From: Dehalococcoidia bacterium
GTDB lineage: Bacteria > Chloroflexota > Dehalococcoidia > UBA3495
Assembly (NCBI GenBank): GCA_002730485.1
Contig: PCAH01000182.1
Span: 1 to 35,489, forward strand
Direction: 5' to 3'
Length of the DNA: 35,489 nt
The position numbers and the translations under genes were made by a program. The notes beneath the pieces were generated by a model. It had not been told where the DNA came from, did not search any database, and worked only from the letters and a program-made list of their open reading frames with translations. Shown piece by piece: positions 8,252 through 16,039 of the stretch. Numbering within the stretch: position 1 is the stretch's first letter; each line of letters begins with the position of its first letter.

Positions 8252-8875
8252 TTGACAAGTTTCTCGATTGACAGGGCAACCTACAGCGTAAGCGAGAATG
8301 CCCTGGATCTAATGGTCCTGGAGAAGGCCGAGTTCCCAGAATTCTTCCAAGGACACCAGGTGGTCAGAGAGGGCACCTTGGACAACGCCACCCTGGCCGA
8401 AAACGGCTTTGAGGGAGCCACTGCAGAGCGTTTTTCGGATGCCGGTCGCGTCGCAGGCGCGATGCGAGAGTTGGGACCAACCTCCAACATGGCCATGTCC
8501 GATGGCTTCGACTTCATGACGGCTTCCGTGGTTCACCTGTTCGACTCTCCAGATTCCGTCCACTACTGGATGCATGACATCTTCCTGAAGGACTTTGAAG
8601 ATCAGATCGGTCAGAGCGTTGGCCAGGGCCATCAGTTGGTCTCGGCAACCAGGCTCGAGCCGCAGGGGTTCTTTGACGAGGCTGTGGGTCTCCACATCCT
8701 TCAGGGCGGAGCCAATGGGCTGATCTCATCCACCGTGGTGGACTTCCGGGTGGGACGCCTGCTGGGTGTGGTGTTCATCGGGGCAGTCGGCGATCACGAC
8801 CGACTCAGGCCCGTGGAGCAGCTCGGCCAGGCCCTGGAAAAGCGCATGGTCAGAGTAGTCCTGGGGTCAACCTAG
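8252..8875 (+). CDS. Hypothetical protein, 207 aa
   Basis: I do not recognise this family with certainty. The frame begins at TTG 8252, with AGGAGA at 8241-8246 and a 5-nt spacing, so the start is well supported. The protein has two halves of similar style. Each pairs a 'LEKAEFPEFFQGHQVV' or 'SATRLEPQGFFDEAVG' segment with beta strands, and it ends in VEQLGQALEKRMVRVV, an amphipathic helix. That layout resembles the duplicated extracellular domains of Chloroflexota lipoproteins of unknown function, but here there is no signal peptide or transmembrane helix. No cysteines or obvious catalytic motif are visible. It follows the BNR gene by 102 nt and converges with the Gfo/Idh gene. Coding status is fairly secure; function is unknown. 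Confidence 0.65.
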   Translation: MTSFSIDRATYSVSENALDLMVLEKAEFPEFFQGHQVVREGTLDNATLAENGFEGATAERFSDAGRVAGAMRELGPTSNMAMSDGFDFMTASVVHLFDSPDSVHYWMHDIFLKDFEDQIGQSVGQGHQLVSATRLEPQGFFDEAVGLHILQGGANGLISSTVVDFRVGRLLGVVFIGAVGDHDRLRPVEQLGQALEKRMVRVVLGST

Positions 8876-8920
8876 GCATCAACCGGCATCCGTTCTCAGA
8901 ACCGCTAGTCGGTCGAACCT

Positions 8921-9964
8921 CTAGTCGATGTGGATCGGTTCCACCTTGACTGTCCGGCCTGTTTTGGCCGATTCGATCATGGCTTCGGTGATCTGAACTG
9001 ACCTGAGTCCATCCGCGCCTGTCGCATACCCTTCTTCATCGTGGGCGATGGCTCGATTGAAACCCTCTATCTGCCATTTCGCCAGCGCCAGCGGGTCAAT
9101 TTCGTAATCAACCTCGGAGTTGACGGTCTCGCTGGTCACCTGCAGCCCGCCTCCCATGATCGGCCTCGAAGCATCCTTCAGTATGATGCGGCCGTCACTG
9201 CCGTAGACAGTCACGTCGTTGATAGCATCCGGAACCCGGCTGCTGCTGCAGATAGTCCCAATGGTCCCACCGCTGAACCTCAAGGTCATGGTGGCGAGAC
9301 TCTCCAGCGGGGTTTCTGCCGTTTGGCCGTCGGTTATCGCAGCGACTTCAACCACAGTCTGTCCCAATACGTTTTCGATGGCGTCCATGCAATGTACTCC
9401 GGAGCCGATGAAGGTCATTGCATTGCCGACCATCTCCGGAGCTTCCCACCAGCTTCTCAATCCAGAGCGAATCTCCCTCTGAGTCTCCCCTCTCACCCCT
9501 GAGCCAATCAGTCCCTGAATCAACGCAACCTGCCCCAATGCCCCCTCACGGACCAGGCGACTAGCCTCGATATGTCCGGGGTGGAACCGCAGCTGGAAAC
9601 CAACACCCAATTTTACGCCAGCGGAGTTGCAGGCTTTGATCATGGCCACCGCATCACTGGCGTTGGTTGCCATCGGCTTCTCAGTCAACACATGCTTGCC
9701 TGCTTTCGCAGCCAGTTGGGTGTGTTCAGAGTGCAGATGGTTGGGAGAGGCTACAAAGACAACATCGACCCTGGAATCCGCCAGTAACTCTTCCACAGAG
9801 GTGTATGCAGCCTGCGCGCCGTGGTTTTTGGCGAACGTCTCCGCACGCTCCTGGTCTCTGCTGTAGGCCGCGACTATGGACGTGTCCTCCGCCAGCGCCG
9901 CCGCAGGCGCTATCCGCGAATTGGGATAGTTGCCGGTTCCGATGAATCCCCAACCAATGGCCAA
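8921..9964 (-). CDS. Gfo/Idh/MocA family NAD(P)-dependent oxidoreductase
   Basis: This 347-residue protein has an N-terminal Rossmann domain (GFIGTGNYPNS at residues 6-16, in place of the classic GxGxxG) and the family signature TEKPMA with Glu95-Lys96-Pro97, where the lysine contacts substrate and cofactor. The C-terminal half is the usual alpha/beta dimerisation domain, with GSGVHCMDAIENVLG providing the expected His and Asp. Members oxidise or reduce sugars, inositols and related compounds; the substrate here is undetermined. The start is TTG 9964, preceded by GAAGGTG with 7-nt spacing and by an in-frame stop just upstream. It is a minus-strand gene about 50 nt downstream of the alpha/beta hydrolase gene, so the two could be cotranscribed. 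Confidence 0.88.
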   Translation of the reverse strand: MAIGWGFIGTGNYPNSRIAPAAALAEDTSIVAAYSRDQERAETFAKNHGAQAAYTSVEELLADSRVDVVFVASPNHLHSEHTQLAAKAGKHVLTEKPMATNASDAVAMIKACNSAGVKLGVGFQLRFHPGHIEASRLVREGALGQVALIQGLIGSGVRGETQREIRSGLRSWWEAPEMVGNAMTFIGSGVHCMDAIENVLGQTVVEVAAITDGQTAETPLESLATMTLRFSGGTIGTICSSSRVPDAINDVTVYGSDGRIILKDASRPIMGGGLQVTSETVNSEVDYEIDPLALAKWQIEGFNRAIAHDEEGYATGADGLRSVQITEAMIESAKTGRTVKVEPIHID

Positions 9965-10015
9965 ATCAATACACCTTCATCTGATTTTGAGCTATTAAGA
10001 CTGTGTGCGCTACGA

Positions 10016-10801
10016 CTAAGCGCCCGCCGCCACTTTGCCGACCGCCTCTTTAAGGAACTTGGTCAGGTGGGGCAGAACCGGCTCACTGGACCGAGACGCC
10101 TCTCCGTGGTTCAGGCCTGGCAGCGTCACAAACACGCAACCTGGGATCGCCTCTGCCGAAGACTTGGCTGCGGGGTAGAACCCATCGGCGTCTCCGCAGT
10201 AGATCAGGAAGGGCACGTTCAGGCCCGGCAGCACTTCCGGCACGCTCTCCGTACCCATTGGGGCCAGAGTGGCGGCGATCAAGGCTTCCGCGTCGTTCTG
10301 GAGGAGCCGTTCTTTGCGTCCCGCTTCCATCGGGCCTTCATTGGCCTCAGCGTTGGCCACGTAGGCCTCGATTCCCTGCCGCAGAACACCAATCCTGGTC
10401 TCGGGAGGAGTGTCGGTGTTGGCAACGTGGGCGCCCATGCCACCGATGGCAAACGAGTGGAACCTACCCAGAGCGTGTTTCACCAGGCCGAACCCGATGC
10501 GTCCGCCCATGGAATAACCCAGGTAATGGGCCTTGTCCACGCCTACATCGTCCATAACGGCCAAGATATCACTGACCCGGAGTTCCAAGTCGTAATCCGC
10601 CGGGTCGTGGGGTTTGTCGCTTAGGCCGTGTCCGCGGGCGTCGACCAATATCAGCCGGTAATCCTTCTTGAGCGCCTCCACATAGCCGTAGGCGTACCAG
10701 TTTTCCAGGCTGCTTGTGAGTCCGTGCTGGATTACCAGGGGAGCGCCCTCCCCCTCAACGTGGTAGTGGATCTTCACACCGGAATTAACTACGTATGGCA
10801 T
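10016..10801 (-). CDS. Alpha/beta hydrolase
   Basis: This 261-residue alpha/beta-fold hydrolase shows the oxyanion-hole motif QHGLTSS (25-31), the strand-4 motif VDARGHGLSDKP (53-64), nucleophile elbow GYSMGG with Ser97, acid loop GDADGFYP and catalytic His in PGLNHGEA near residue 234. The frame is open 51 codons further upstream, but MPYVVNSG at 10801 is chosen because GGGAG lies a suitable distance before it and the alpha/beta fold begins there. The upstream residues are Arg/Pro-rich and look untranslated. The substrate may be an ester, an epoxide or a ring-cleavage product; the family does not decide. It sits 53 nt downstream of the dehydrogenase gene on the same strand. Confidence 0.87.
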   Translation of the reverse strand: MPYVVNSGVKIHYHVEGEGAPLVIQHGLTSSLENWYAYGYVEALKKDYRLILVDARGHGLSDKPHDPADYDLELRVSDILAVMDDVGVDKAHYLGYSMGGRIGFGLVKHALGRFHSFAIGGMGAHVANTDTPPETRIGVLRQGIEAYVANAEANEGPMEAGRKERLLQNDAEALIAATLAPMGTESVPEVLPGLNVPFLIYCGDADGFYPAAKSSAEAIPGCVFVTLPGLNHGEASRSSEPVLPHLTKFLKEAVGKVAAGA

Positions 10802-10854
10802 CTGTCGTCTCCCAAATATGTGATTACAGGTAAGTCTTGGTCGGTTAGGGGTTA

Positions 10855-11934
10855 CTAGCCTTCGCGTATGAGCCTGGCAGCTTCGTCGCCCATCTCCGAG
10901 GTTGAGGCTGTGCCGCCCAGGTCCGCGGTCAGTATCGTGCGTTGTTCCAGGCATCTGGCCACCGCCTTGTCCACGCGTTCGGCCGCTGCCTGTTCGCCCA
11001 GATGGTCAAGCATCATAGCCACTGCGGAGACCGTGGCCAGGGGGTTGGCTATCCCCTTGCCCATGATGTCAAAAGCAGCGCCATGTACCGGTTCAAACAA
11101 AGACGGGTATTCGTGCTCAGGGTTGATGTTGGCGCTGGGGGCCAGACCCATGCTGCCAGTCACGACAGCAGAGATGTCCGAGAGGATGTCGGCGAACAGG
11201 TTCGAGGCCACCATGACATCAAAGTCTTCGGGCCACCGGACCAGGTCCATGCAGGCACGGTCAACCAGCAGAGATTCGGTCTCTATGTGGGGGAATTCGG
11301 CTGCAACCTCGGTGAAGACCTCATCCCAGAAGACCATTCCAAACGACTGGGCGTTGGATTTGGTAACCGATGTCACCTTCTTGCCGCTCTTTTTATTCCG
11401 GCGGTCGCAGTATTCAAAGGCAGCACGGATGATGCGTTCCGTGCCCCGGCGGGTGAACATGTTGGTCTGCACCACCGTCTCGTGGGGCGTTCCTGGGTAG
11501 AGGCGACCACCGACTGGTGCGTATTCACCCTCGGTATTCTCTCGGAAGATCACCATGTCGATATCCCCGGCCTTCTTGCCTGCCAAGGGGGATTCCACGC
11601 CTGGATACAGGTAGGCGGGGCGAATACAGACACCCTGGTCGAAGCTGCGCCGCATGGGCAGCAACAAACCGTGCAGGGTGATGTGGTCGGGAATATTGGG
11701 ATCACCCACAGCGCCAAAGAGGATGGTGTCAAAACCCTTCAGGGTCTCGATACCGTCTTCGGGCATGAGATTTCCAGTCTCCCGGTAGTATTCAGACCCC
11801 CAAGGGAACTCGGTGAACTGGAAACTGAGCCCATCGGTGACGCCGGCCACGGCTTCAAGGGCTTTTCTGCCTTCGTCGATGACCTCAAGGCCCACGCCAT
11901 CGCCGGGAATTACTGCAACTTTGTACTCTGCCAT
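10855..11934 (-). CDS. Isocitrate/isopropylmalate-family dehydrogenase, tartrate/D-malate type
   Basis: This 359-residue NAD-dependent beta-decarboxylating dehydrogenase has IPGDGVGLEV (9-18), the substrate-loop region LLPMRRSFDQGVCIRP, FRENTEGEYAPVGG, and the metal-binding NLFADILSDISA with two aspartates. LLPMRRSFDQ and NTEGEY fit tartrate dehydrogenase / D-malate dehydrogenase (TtuC/DmlA) better than LeuB, whose loop differs and which normally accompanies leuCD. The reaction would be oxidation and decarboxylation of D-malate, tartrate or a related 2-hydroxy acid in the cytoplasm. AAGGAAC precedes ATG 11934 by 6 nt. No leu genes are nearby, which argues against a leucine role. The exact substrate remains open. 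Confidence 0.85.
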   Translation of the reverse strand: MAEYKVAVIPGDGVGLEVIDEGRKALEAVAGVTDGLSFQFTEFPWGSEYYRETGNLMPEDGIETLKGFDTILFGAVGDPNIPDHITLHGLLLPMRRSFDQGVCIRPAYLYPGVESPLAGKKAGDIDMVIFRENTEGEYAPVGGRLYPGTPHETVVQTNMFTRRGTERIIRAAFEYCDRRNKKSGKKVTSVTKSNAQSFGMVFWDEVFTEVAAEFPHIETESLLVDRACMDLVRWPEDFDVMVASNLFADILSDISAVVTGSMGLAPSANINPEHEYPSLFEPVHGAAFDIMGKGIANPLATVSAVAMMLDHLGEQAAAERVDKAVARCLEQRTILTADLGGTASTSEMGDEAARLIREG

Positions 11935-11976
11935 CTTGTTCCTTTAATTAACTGGTATCGATTGGAATATGGCGGG

Positions 11977-12909
11977 TCAGGTGGTTACCTGCTGGACACC
12001 GCCACCCATTAGTCGGAAATGATACACCTCTTGGGAGTCTGGGAAGGCCTCCTTGGCCTTGTGGAAGGTCGATGCTCCCCGTTTCTTCCTGGCGTCCAGG
12101 AGCACACCCATGATGGTACCGCTGTGGCCGACGTTGATTCCCACTGCGTCCACCGACTCTGCAAACTCCTTCACCTCGGACAAACGGGGCTTGGAGAGGA
12201 CTATCTGGCTGGCATCGGCGCTGATACTGGCGCCTTGGCCGACCAGTACCGGGTCTTGCTCGGCAATTCCCTGCCGGAGTAGGCGTAGAGCCTCGGCGGT
12301 CTGTTCATCAACTGCCCGCCAACGCTGGAAGCGGTCGACCATGTTGAACTGTACCGTATCCACCGTGCCGCCCAAATCGATGGCCACGATCTCCATGGGA
12401 GGCGGCGGACCCAGGCTCTCGTGGAGTGTGCCGGCTCGATGGTCAAAAAGGGCCACACCCGGGATCATTACACCATCTGTGGGCTCAATCGAAAGGGCAA
12501 TCTGGGCGATCTCCTCGGAGCTCAATTCTTTGCCCAAAGCCAGACCCGTGGCGGCGATGGCTGCGGTGAGATCTGCGCTGCTGCTGGCCATCCCCTTGCC
12601 CCTCGGAATGGGGTTGTTGATGGTCAGGCGAGCGCGAACCTTGGCGTTCTTCAATTGCAACAGGGTTCGGCGCACGGCCGCTCCGGTTTTCTCACAACCT
12701 TCCGGTGCTTCAATGCCGTGCTTTCCCGCGTACAGGTCGACTTTGACCCGGGAGTAGAAATCCACAGGGCAGGTCACCAAGAAGTGGTTACCGCCGATGA
12801 CACCCTGGGCAAGCTCACCGCACACCCCGGGTGCGCGTACGGTGGCGCTGCCGATCAGTTCAGAGCCGTTTTCGCTTGGCGAACTGCCATTTGACGATGA
12901 AGTTGCCAA
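11977..12909 (-). CDS. pduX: GHMP kinase, L-threonine kinase PduX-like
   Basis: This 310-residue GHMP-superfamily kinase has the N-terminal motif RAPGVCGELAQGVIGG followed by FLVTCPVDFYS, characteristic of PduX-type L-threonine kinases. The ATP-binding loop PRGKGMASSSADL and the C-terminal GINVGHSGTIMGVLLD glycine-rich motif 3 are also present. PduX makes L-threonine O-3-phosphate, the precursor of the aminopropanol linker of cobalamin. Its position, last in a run of cobalamin genes, strongly supports that role. Translation probably starts at TTG 12909, with GGAG about 8 nt upstream and only 5 nt after the cobU stop. The first 20 residues are Ser-rich and unlike the family. Other GHMP sugar kinases are possible but fit less well. 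Confidence 0.83.
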   Translation of the reverse strand: MATSSSNGSSPSENGSELIGSATVRAPGVCGELAQGVIGGNHFLVTCPVDFYSRVKVDLYAGKHGIEAPEGCEKTGAAVRRTLLQLKNAKVRARLTINNPIPRGKGMASSSADLTAAIAATGLALGKELSSEEIAQIALSIEPTDGVMIPGVALFDHRAGTLHESLGPPPPMEIVAIDLGGTVDTVQFNMVDRFQRWRAVDEQTAEALRLLRQGIAEQDPVLVGQGASISADASQIVLSKPRLSEVKEFAESVDAVGINVGHSGTIMGVLLDARKKRGASTFHKAKEAFPDSQEVYHFRLMGGGVQQVTT

Positions 12910-12914
12910 GGGTT

Positions 12915-13490
12915 CTACTCCGCGCTACCCGATTTGATCTCGATTGGGATTCCAGCCACCATCATGTGGACCTCTGTAGCCGTGGCCGCGATGCGTTGAT
13001 TGACGGTCCCCAAGATATCCTGGAACCGCCGTCCCAGTGGCTCCATGGGCACCGGGCTCATCCCAACCTCGCTGCTTACAAAGACAAACGACTGTTCCGA
13101 CATGGCCGTCAGCACCAGGAGTTTATCCGTCTCTTTAGTCACGATTTCTTCCATGGCCTGCTTGGATTCATTCTCATTTTCCATCAGCAGGTTGCCCACC
13201 CAGACGTCAATGGAGTCGATGATTACCGCGCCGGGGCTGGGATCCTCTCCGAGCACCCTGATCATCCTCTCGGCGAGCTTGACTGGCTCCTCCAATGTCG
13301 TCCAAGACTCCGGCCTGGAGCGTTGGTGGCGCTGGATACGCTCGGTCATCTCGTCATCAAAAGGCACTCCGGTGGCCACATAGAGGACGGAACCGCCGTT
13401 TAGCTGGCCGAACGAAGCAGCCCTGCTCTCAGCAAAGCCACTCTTACCCGATCTAACGCCACCCAGGACCAAACACAGGTCAGCCGACAT
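12915..13490 (-). CDS. cobU: Adenosylcobinamide kinase / adenosylcobinamide-phosphate guanylyltransferase
   Basis: This 191-residue bifunctional enzyme (CobU/CobP) phosphorylates adenosylcobinamide and then attaches GMP to give adenosylcobinamide-GDP. The P-loop is GGVRSGKS (10-17). RIQRHQRSRP carries His55, in the position of the guanylylated histidine of the family. EVGMSPVPMEPLGRRF and VNQRIAA, followed by VAGIPIEIK, complete the family pattern. Length is standard. Its ATG overlaps the cobQ stop by one base (TGATG), implying translational coupling in the cluster cobC-cobQ-cobU-pduX. Cobinamide kinase activity supports salvage as well as de novo completion of the corrinoid. Confidence 0.94.
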   Translation of the reverse strand: MSADLCLVLGGVRSGKSGFAESRAASFGQLNGGSVLYVATGVPFDDEMTERIQRHQRSRPESWTTLEEPVKLAERMIRVLGEDPSPGAVIIDSIDVWVGNLLMENENESKQAMEEIVTKETDKLLVLTAMSEQSFVFVSSEVGMSPVPMEPLGRRFQDILGTVNQRIAATATEVHMMVAGIPIEIKSGSAE

Positions 13491-15037
13491 CAGGCTCTGG
13501 CCGCGTCATAGTCTCGACTGAGACCGGTCATCTGGTAGATCAAGTCCATATCCATACTGGACCGCACCCAGTCTGCCAGTTTGTCATATTCCAGGTCCAT
13601 ATCATTTTCTACGGTCGCATCCGGAAGTGACACACCCTTCCACCGAGCAAGTTCGGTGAGAATCGCACTCCTCAACTCAGGGTTAAGGAATAAGCCGTGG
13701 ATATAGGTGCCCAGCACCCTTCCGGAGGCGTCGATGGCACCTTCCAGATCACCCTTTCCGCTGACCGGAACATCAGCTCGGTCCTCGACCAGGAACGGAG
13801 GAGCGAAACCCTCTCCCACGCTCCGGCCCATGTGTATCTCATACCCGGTCACGGGCATACCTTTGGCCCCAGCGAGCAACCCTGTAGCCTCGTTGACCTT
13901 ACCCTTGATACGGTGGGTCTCTTTGCTGCCTTCGAACACGGTCGTCAGGTCCAGTAGACCGAGGCCGTCTAGCTCGGCAATCGAGGATTCTATGTGTTCT
14001 GGATCGCTGATCTTCGTGCCCAACATCTGGTAACCGCCGCAGATACCAACCACGGAGGTGCCGCTGGCGTGCAGCTCTTTCACCGCCTGACTCAGCCCAC
14101 GTTCATTCATCCAGGCCAGGTCGGGGATGGTGGTTTTGGTGCCTGGGATGATGAGCAAATCGGGGCGGCCCAATTGGGCTGGCGAGTCCACATAACGGAG
14201 TTCCACGCCTGGATGGCGGGCTATGGGGTCGAAATCGTCAAAATTGGCGATGTGCGGCAATTGCAGCACTGCCACGTCCAATACCGCCTGTTGGGTGCCT
14301 TTGGAGACTTCCTCCAGGACCACCGAGTCCTCTTCAGGGATGTGAATATCCCGGTAGTGGTGCACGAGACCCGCAACGGGGATTCCGGTCCGCTCTTCAA
14401 GCCAGGTCACACCATCAGTGAGCAGCGTGGGGTCGCCACGGAACTTGTTGATGATCATTCCCTTGACGATGGCTCGTTCTTCAGGCTCAAGCAGCTCCAG
14501 CGTGCCCACCAGCGAGGCAAACACCCCGCCTCGGTCGATATCACCGCAGAGCAGGACTGGCGCGTTGGCATACAAAGCCACCCGCATATTCACGATCTCA
14601 TTCTTCTTGAGGTTGATCTCGGCCGGGCTGCCCGCACCCTCAACCACGACGATGTCAAAATCTTCGCGTAGGCTGTCCAACGAGGTGTGCACCGCTTTCC
14701 AGAGTTGGGGTTTGAGGCCAAAGTAATCCCTGGCTTCAGCAGTGAGTAATGGTCGGCCCATCAATACCACCTGTGAGATGTGGTCGGCCTCCGGCTTCAG
14801 CAATACCGGGTTCATCTCAACTCGGGCTTCGACGCCAGCAGCATCGGCCTGGACTGCCTGGGCGCGCCCAATCTCGCCGCCGTCCGCAGTCACATACGAG
14901 TTGTTGGACATGTTCTGGGCCTTAAATGGGGCGACGCTGAACCCGTCCTGACGGAAGATGCGGCAGAGGGCGGATACTAGGACGCTCTTGCCCACATGAG
15001 AGGCAGTGCCCTGGACCATTAAAATCTTTCCAGGCAT
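13490..15037 (-). CDS. cobQ: Cobyric acid synthase (adenosylcobyric acid amidotransferase)
   Basis: This 515-residue glutamine-dependent enzyme amidates the b, d, e and g side chains of adenosylcobyrinic acid a,c-diamide. The N-terminal DRTBS-like ATP domain begins MVQGTASHVGKSVLVSAL (8-25) and continues with FKAQNMSNNSYVT, the hallmark of CobQ as opposed to CobB. The C-terminal class I glutaminase-like domain has VVGICGGYQMLG with the nucleophilic Cys and the catalytic His in GTYIHGLF. Length is usual for the family. It starts 4 nt after the cobC stop; no strong ribosome site is visible, so expression likely depends on coupling. A complete corrin-ring pathway is not in the window. Confidence 0.95.
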   Translation of the reverse strand: MPGKILMVQGTASHVGKSVLVSALCRIFRQDGFSVAPFKAQNMSNNSYVTADGGEIGRAQAVQADAAGVEARVEMNPVLLKPEADHISQVVLMGRPLLTAEARDYFGLKPQLWKAVHTSLDSLREDFDIVVVEGAGSPAEINLKKNEIVNMRVALYANAPVLLCGDIDRGGVFASLVGTLELLEPEERAIVKGMIINKFRGDPTLLTDGVTWLEERTGIPVAGLVHHYRDIHIPEEDSVVLEEVSKGTQQAVLDVAVLQLPHIANFDDFDPIARHPGVELRYVDSPAQLGRPDLLIIPGTKTTIPDLAWMNERGLSQAVKELHASGTSVVGICGGYQMLGTKISDPEHIESSIAELDGLGLLDLTTVFEGSKETHRIKGKVNEATGLLAGAKGMPVTGYEIHMGRSVGEGFAPPFLVEDRADVPVSGKGDLEGAIDASGRVLGTYIHGLFLNPELRSAILTELARWKGVSLPDATVENDMDLEYDKLADWVRSSMDMDLIYQMTGLSRDYDAARA

Positions 15038-15041
15038 GGAG

Positions 15042-15674
15042 TTAGCCGGTCATCCCATGATGCACTGTGCCGGTCATGTGAGACGTGTCGTTGAACAGGC
15101 GCAGCACCGCGTTGTCGGCAAAGGTCTCAACCATCGTCAGGCCGCAGTTACCGAATACGAACGACCAGTTACCTTCAAGCGGCATCCCCAAGAGAGAGAC
15201 CATCGCCGCCCGCAGCACGCCGCCGTGGCTGACCACCAGCACCGTCTCGTCAAGGTGCTTGGTCTTGATCTCCTCAAAGATGCTGGCCATTCGGGTGCTT
15301 ACGTCCCGAGTCGTTTCACCGCCTTCGGGTGCATAACTCAGGTCTTTTTCAAGATACTTGGGATATTCTGCCGGATATTGTGTCTTTATCTCTTCAAGGG
15401 TCATACCCTCAAAGACGCCTTTTTGGTATTCGCGCAGCCTGGGAGTCTGGTTCAAAACCAGGTCTCGATCACCCAGGGCGAGTTTCGCGGTCTCAGAAGT
15501 GCGTTTCAGGTCGCTGCTGTAGGCAACATCGATTTGGCGGTCAGCCAGGCGTTGCCCCAAGGAACGTGCCTGTTCAGCACCTTTTTCGGAGAGTCCTATG
15601 TCAGTGTGGCCTTGGATCCGTCCTTGGGCGTTCCAGTCTGTTTCGCCGTGACGGACTATTAATAGTGTTCCCAT
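15042..15674 (-). CDS. cobC: Histidine phosphatase, probable alpha-ribazole phosphatase
   Basis: This 210-residue phosphoglycerate-mutase-like enzyme has the catalytic LLIVRHGETDWNAQGRIQG motif near the N terminus. It also has SDLKRTSETAKL, the acid region YQKGVFEGMTLEEI, and the second histidine in VVSHGGVLRA. By itself this family is broad, but position at the head of a cobQ-cobU-pduX run supports removal of phosphate from alpha-ribazole-5'-phosphate or adenosylcobalamin-phosphate, as in CobC. The frame could begin seven codons earlier at GTG 15695; ATG 15674 places the RHG motif at the usual position. Neither start has a good ribosome site. It is probably the first gene of the operon, behind TATACT at 15708-15713. 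Confidence 0.82.
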   Translation of the reverse strand: MGTLLIVRHGETDWNAQGRIQGHTDIGLSEKGAEQARSLGQRLADRQIDVAYSSDLKRTSETAKLALGDRDLVLNQTPRLREYQKGVFEGMTLEEIKTQYPAEYPKYLEKDLSYAPEGGETTRDVSTRMASIFEEIKTKHLDETVLVVSHGGVLRAAMVSLLGMPLEGNWSFVFGNCGLTMVETFADNAVLRLFNDTSHMTGTVHHGMTG

Positions 15675-15707
15675 TCTGGTGAATATTCTAAACACGATGT
15701 ACTTGAA

Positions 15708-15713
15708 AGTATA
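15708..15713 (-). promoter_or_regulatory. Candidate -10 box of the cobalamin operon
   Basis: TATACT on the minus strand lies about 34 nt upstream of ATG 15674. The -35 region is weak. No B12-riboswitch-like leader fits in the short distance to the gene. Confidence 0.4.
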
Positions 15714-15761
15714 CCGATTGTCAGGGTTAATGCTTTTGGGATGTTCCCCATACTACATGTA

Positions 15762-15783
15762 GATGAGGCTAATCAGCCTCATC
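15762..15783. repeat. Perfect 9-bp inverted repeat between divergent cobC and DUF5679 genes
   Basis: GATGAGGCT and AGCCTCATC are exact inverted copies separated by AATC. A 10-bp palindrome, CTACATGTAG, abuts it (15753-15762). The site lies about 50 nt upstream of the cob -10 box and 36 nt upstream of the DUF5679 -35 box, so it could be an operator for either or both. Confidence 0.5.
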
Positions 15784-15818
15784 ACTTGCCATAATTTAAG
15801 AAACTGGCATACTATATG

Positions 15819-15847
15819 TTGACATGGATGGATATCCAAGCTAGAAT
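15819..15847 (+). promoter_or_regulatory. Near-consensus sigma70 promoter of the DUF5679 gene
   Basis: A perfect TTGACA (15819-15824) is separated by 17 nt from TAGAAT (15842-15847). The expected start of transcription is near 15854, giving a leader of about 25 nt. Confidence 0.75.
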
Positions 15848-15878
15848 ACCGAGACCGTAACGATGGGAGGTGTTTCTG

Positions 15879-16019
15879 ATGGAAGCATACTGTGTGAAGT
15901 GTCGAAGCAAGCGCGAGATCAAGAACCCAGAAAAGATCACCATGAAAAACGGGAAGCCCGCCACTCAGGGTGTATGCCCGACATGTGGCACTAAGGTTTT
16001 CCGCATCGGGGCCGCCTAA
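15879..16019 (+). CDS. DUF5679-type small zinc-ribbon protein, 46 aa
   Basis: This short gene begins MEAYCVKCRSKREIKNP and ends VCPTCGTKVFRIGAA. The two CxxC pairs (Cys5/Cys8 and Cys33/Cys36) form a four-cysteine zinc ribbon, and the sequence matches the DUF5679 family as I know it, widespread in Chloroflexota. GGGAGG at 15865-15870 lies 8 nt before ATG 15879, and a near-consensus promoter precedes it, so it is likely well expressed. The function is not known; small zinc ribbons often bind nucleic acid or act as accessory subunits. It is divergent from the cobalamin operon with no evident link to it. Confidence 0.9.
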   Translation: MEAYCVKCRSKREIKNPEKITMKNGKPATQGVCPTCGTKVFRIGAA

Positions 16020-16036
16020 CAGCGGCTTTTGCTGTT
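16018..16036 (+). terminator. Weak hairpin overlapping the DUF5679 stop
   Basis: AACAGC and GCTGTT form a 6-bp stem with a 7-nt loop, followed by TCTTCT, not a T-run. This is a poor terminator at best, which matters for whether transcription continues into 16040-16393. Confidence 0.25.
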
Positions 16037-16039
16037 TCT

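Noticed and set aside
9821..10624. 267-codon plus-strand frame
   Set aside because: It overlaps the antisense of two well-supported genes (Gfo/Idh and alpha/beta hydrolase) and has a His/Arg-rich composition typical of a shadow frame.
10802..10954. N-terminal extension of the alpha/beta hydrolase by 51 codons
   Set aside because: The extension is Arg/Pro-rich, overlaps the end of the upstream gene, and the internal ATG 10801 has a proper ribosome site and the normal family N terminus.
10942..12012. 356-codon plus-strand frame
   Set aside because: It is antisense to the tartrate/D-malate-type dehydrogenase, whose motifs and ribosome site are on the minus strand; the plus-strand product has no family resemblance.
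15675..15878. Cobalamin riboswitch ahead of the cob operon
   Set aside because: The space to the candidate promoter is far too short, and I see no B12-box-like sequence on the minus strand.
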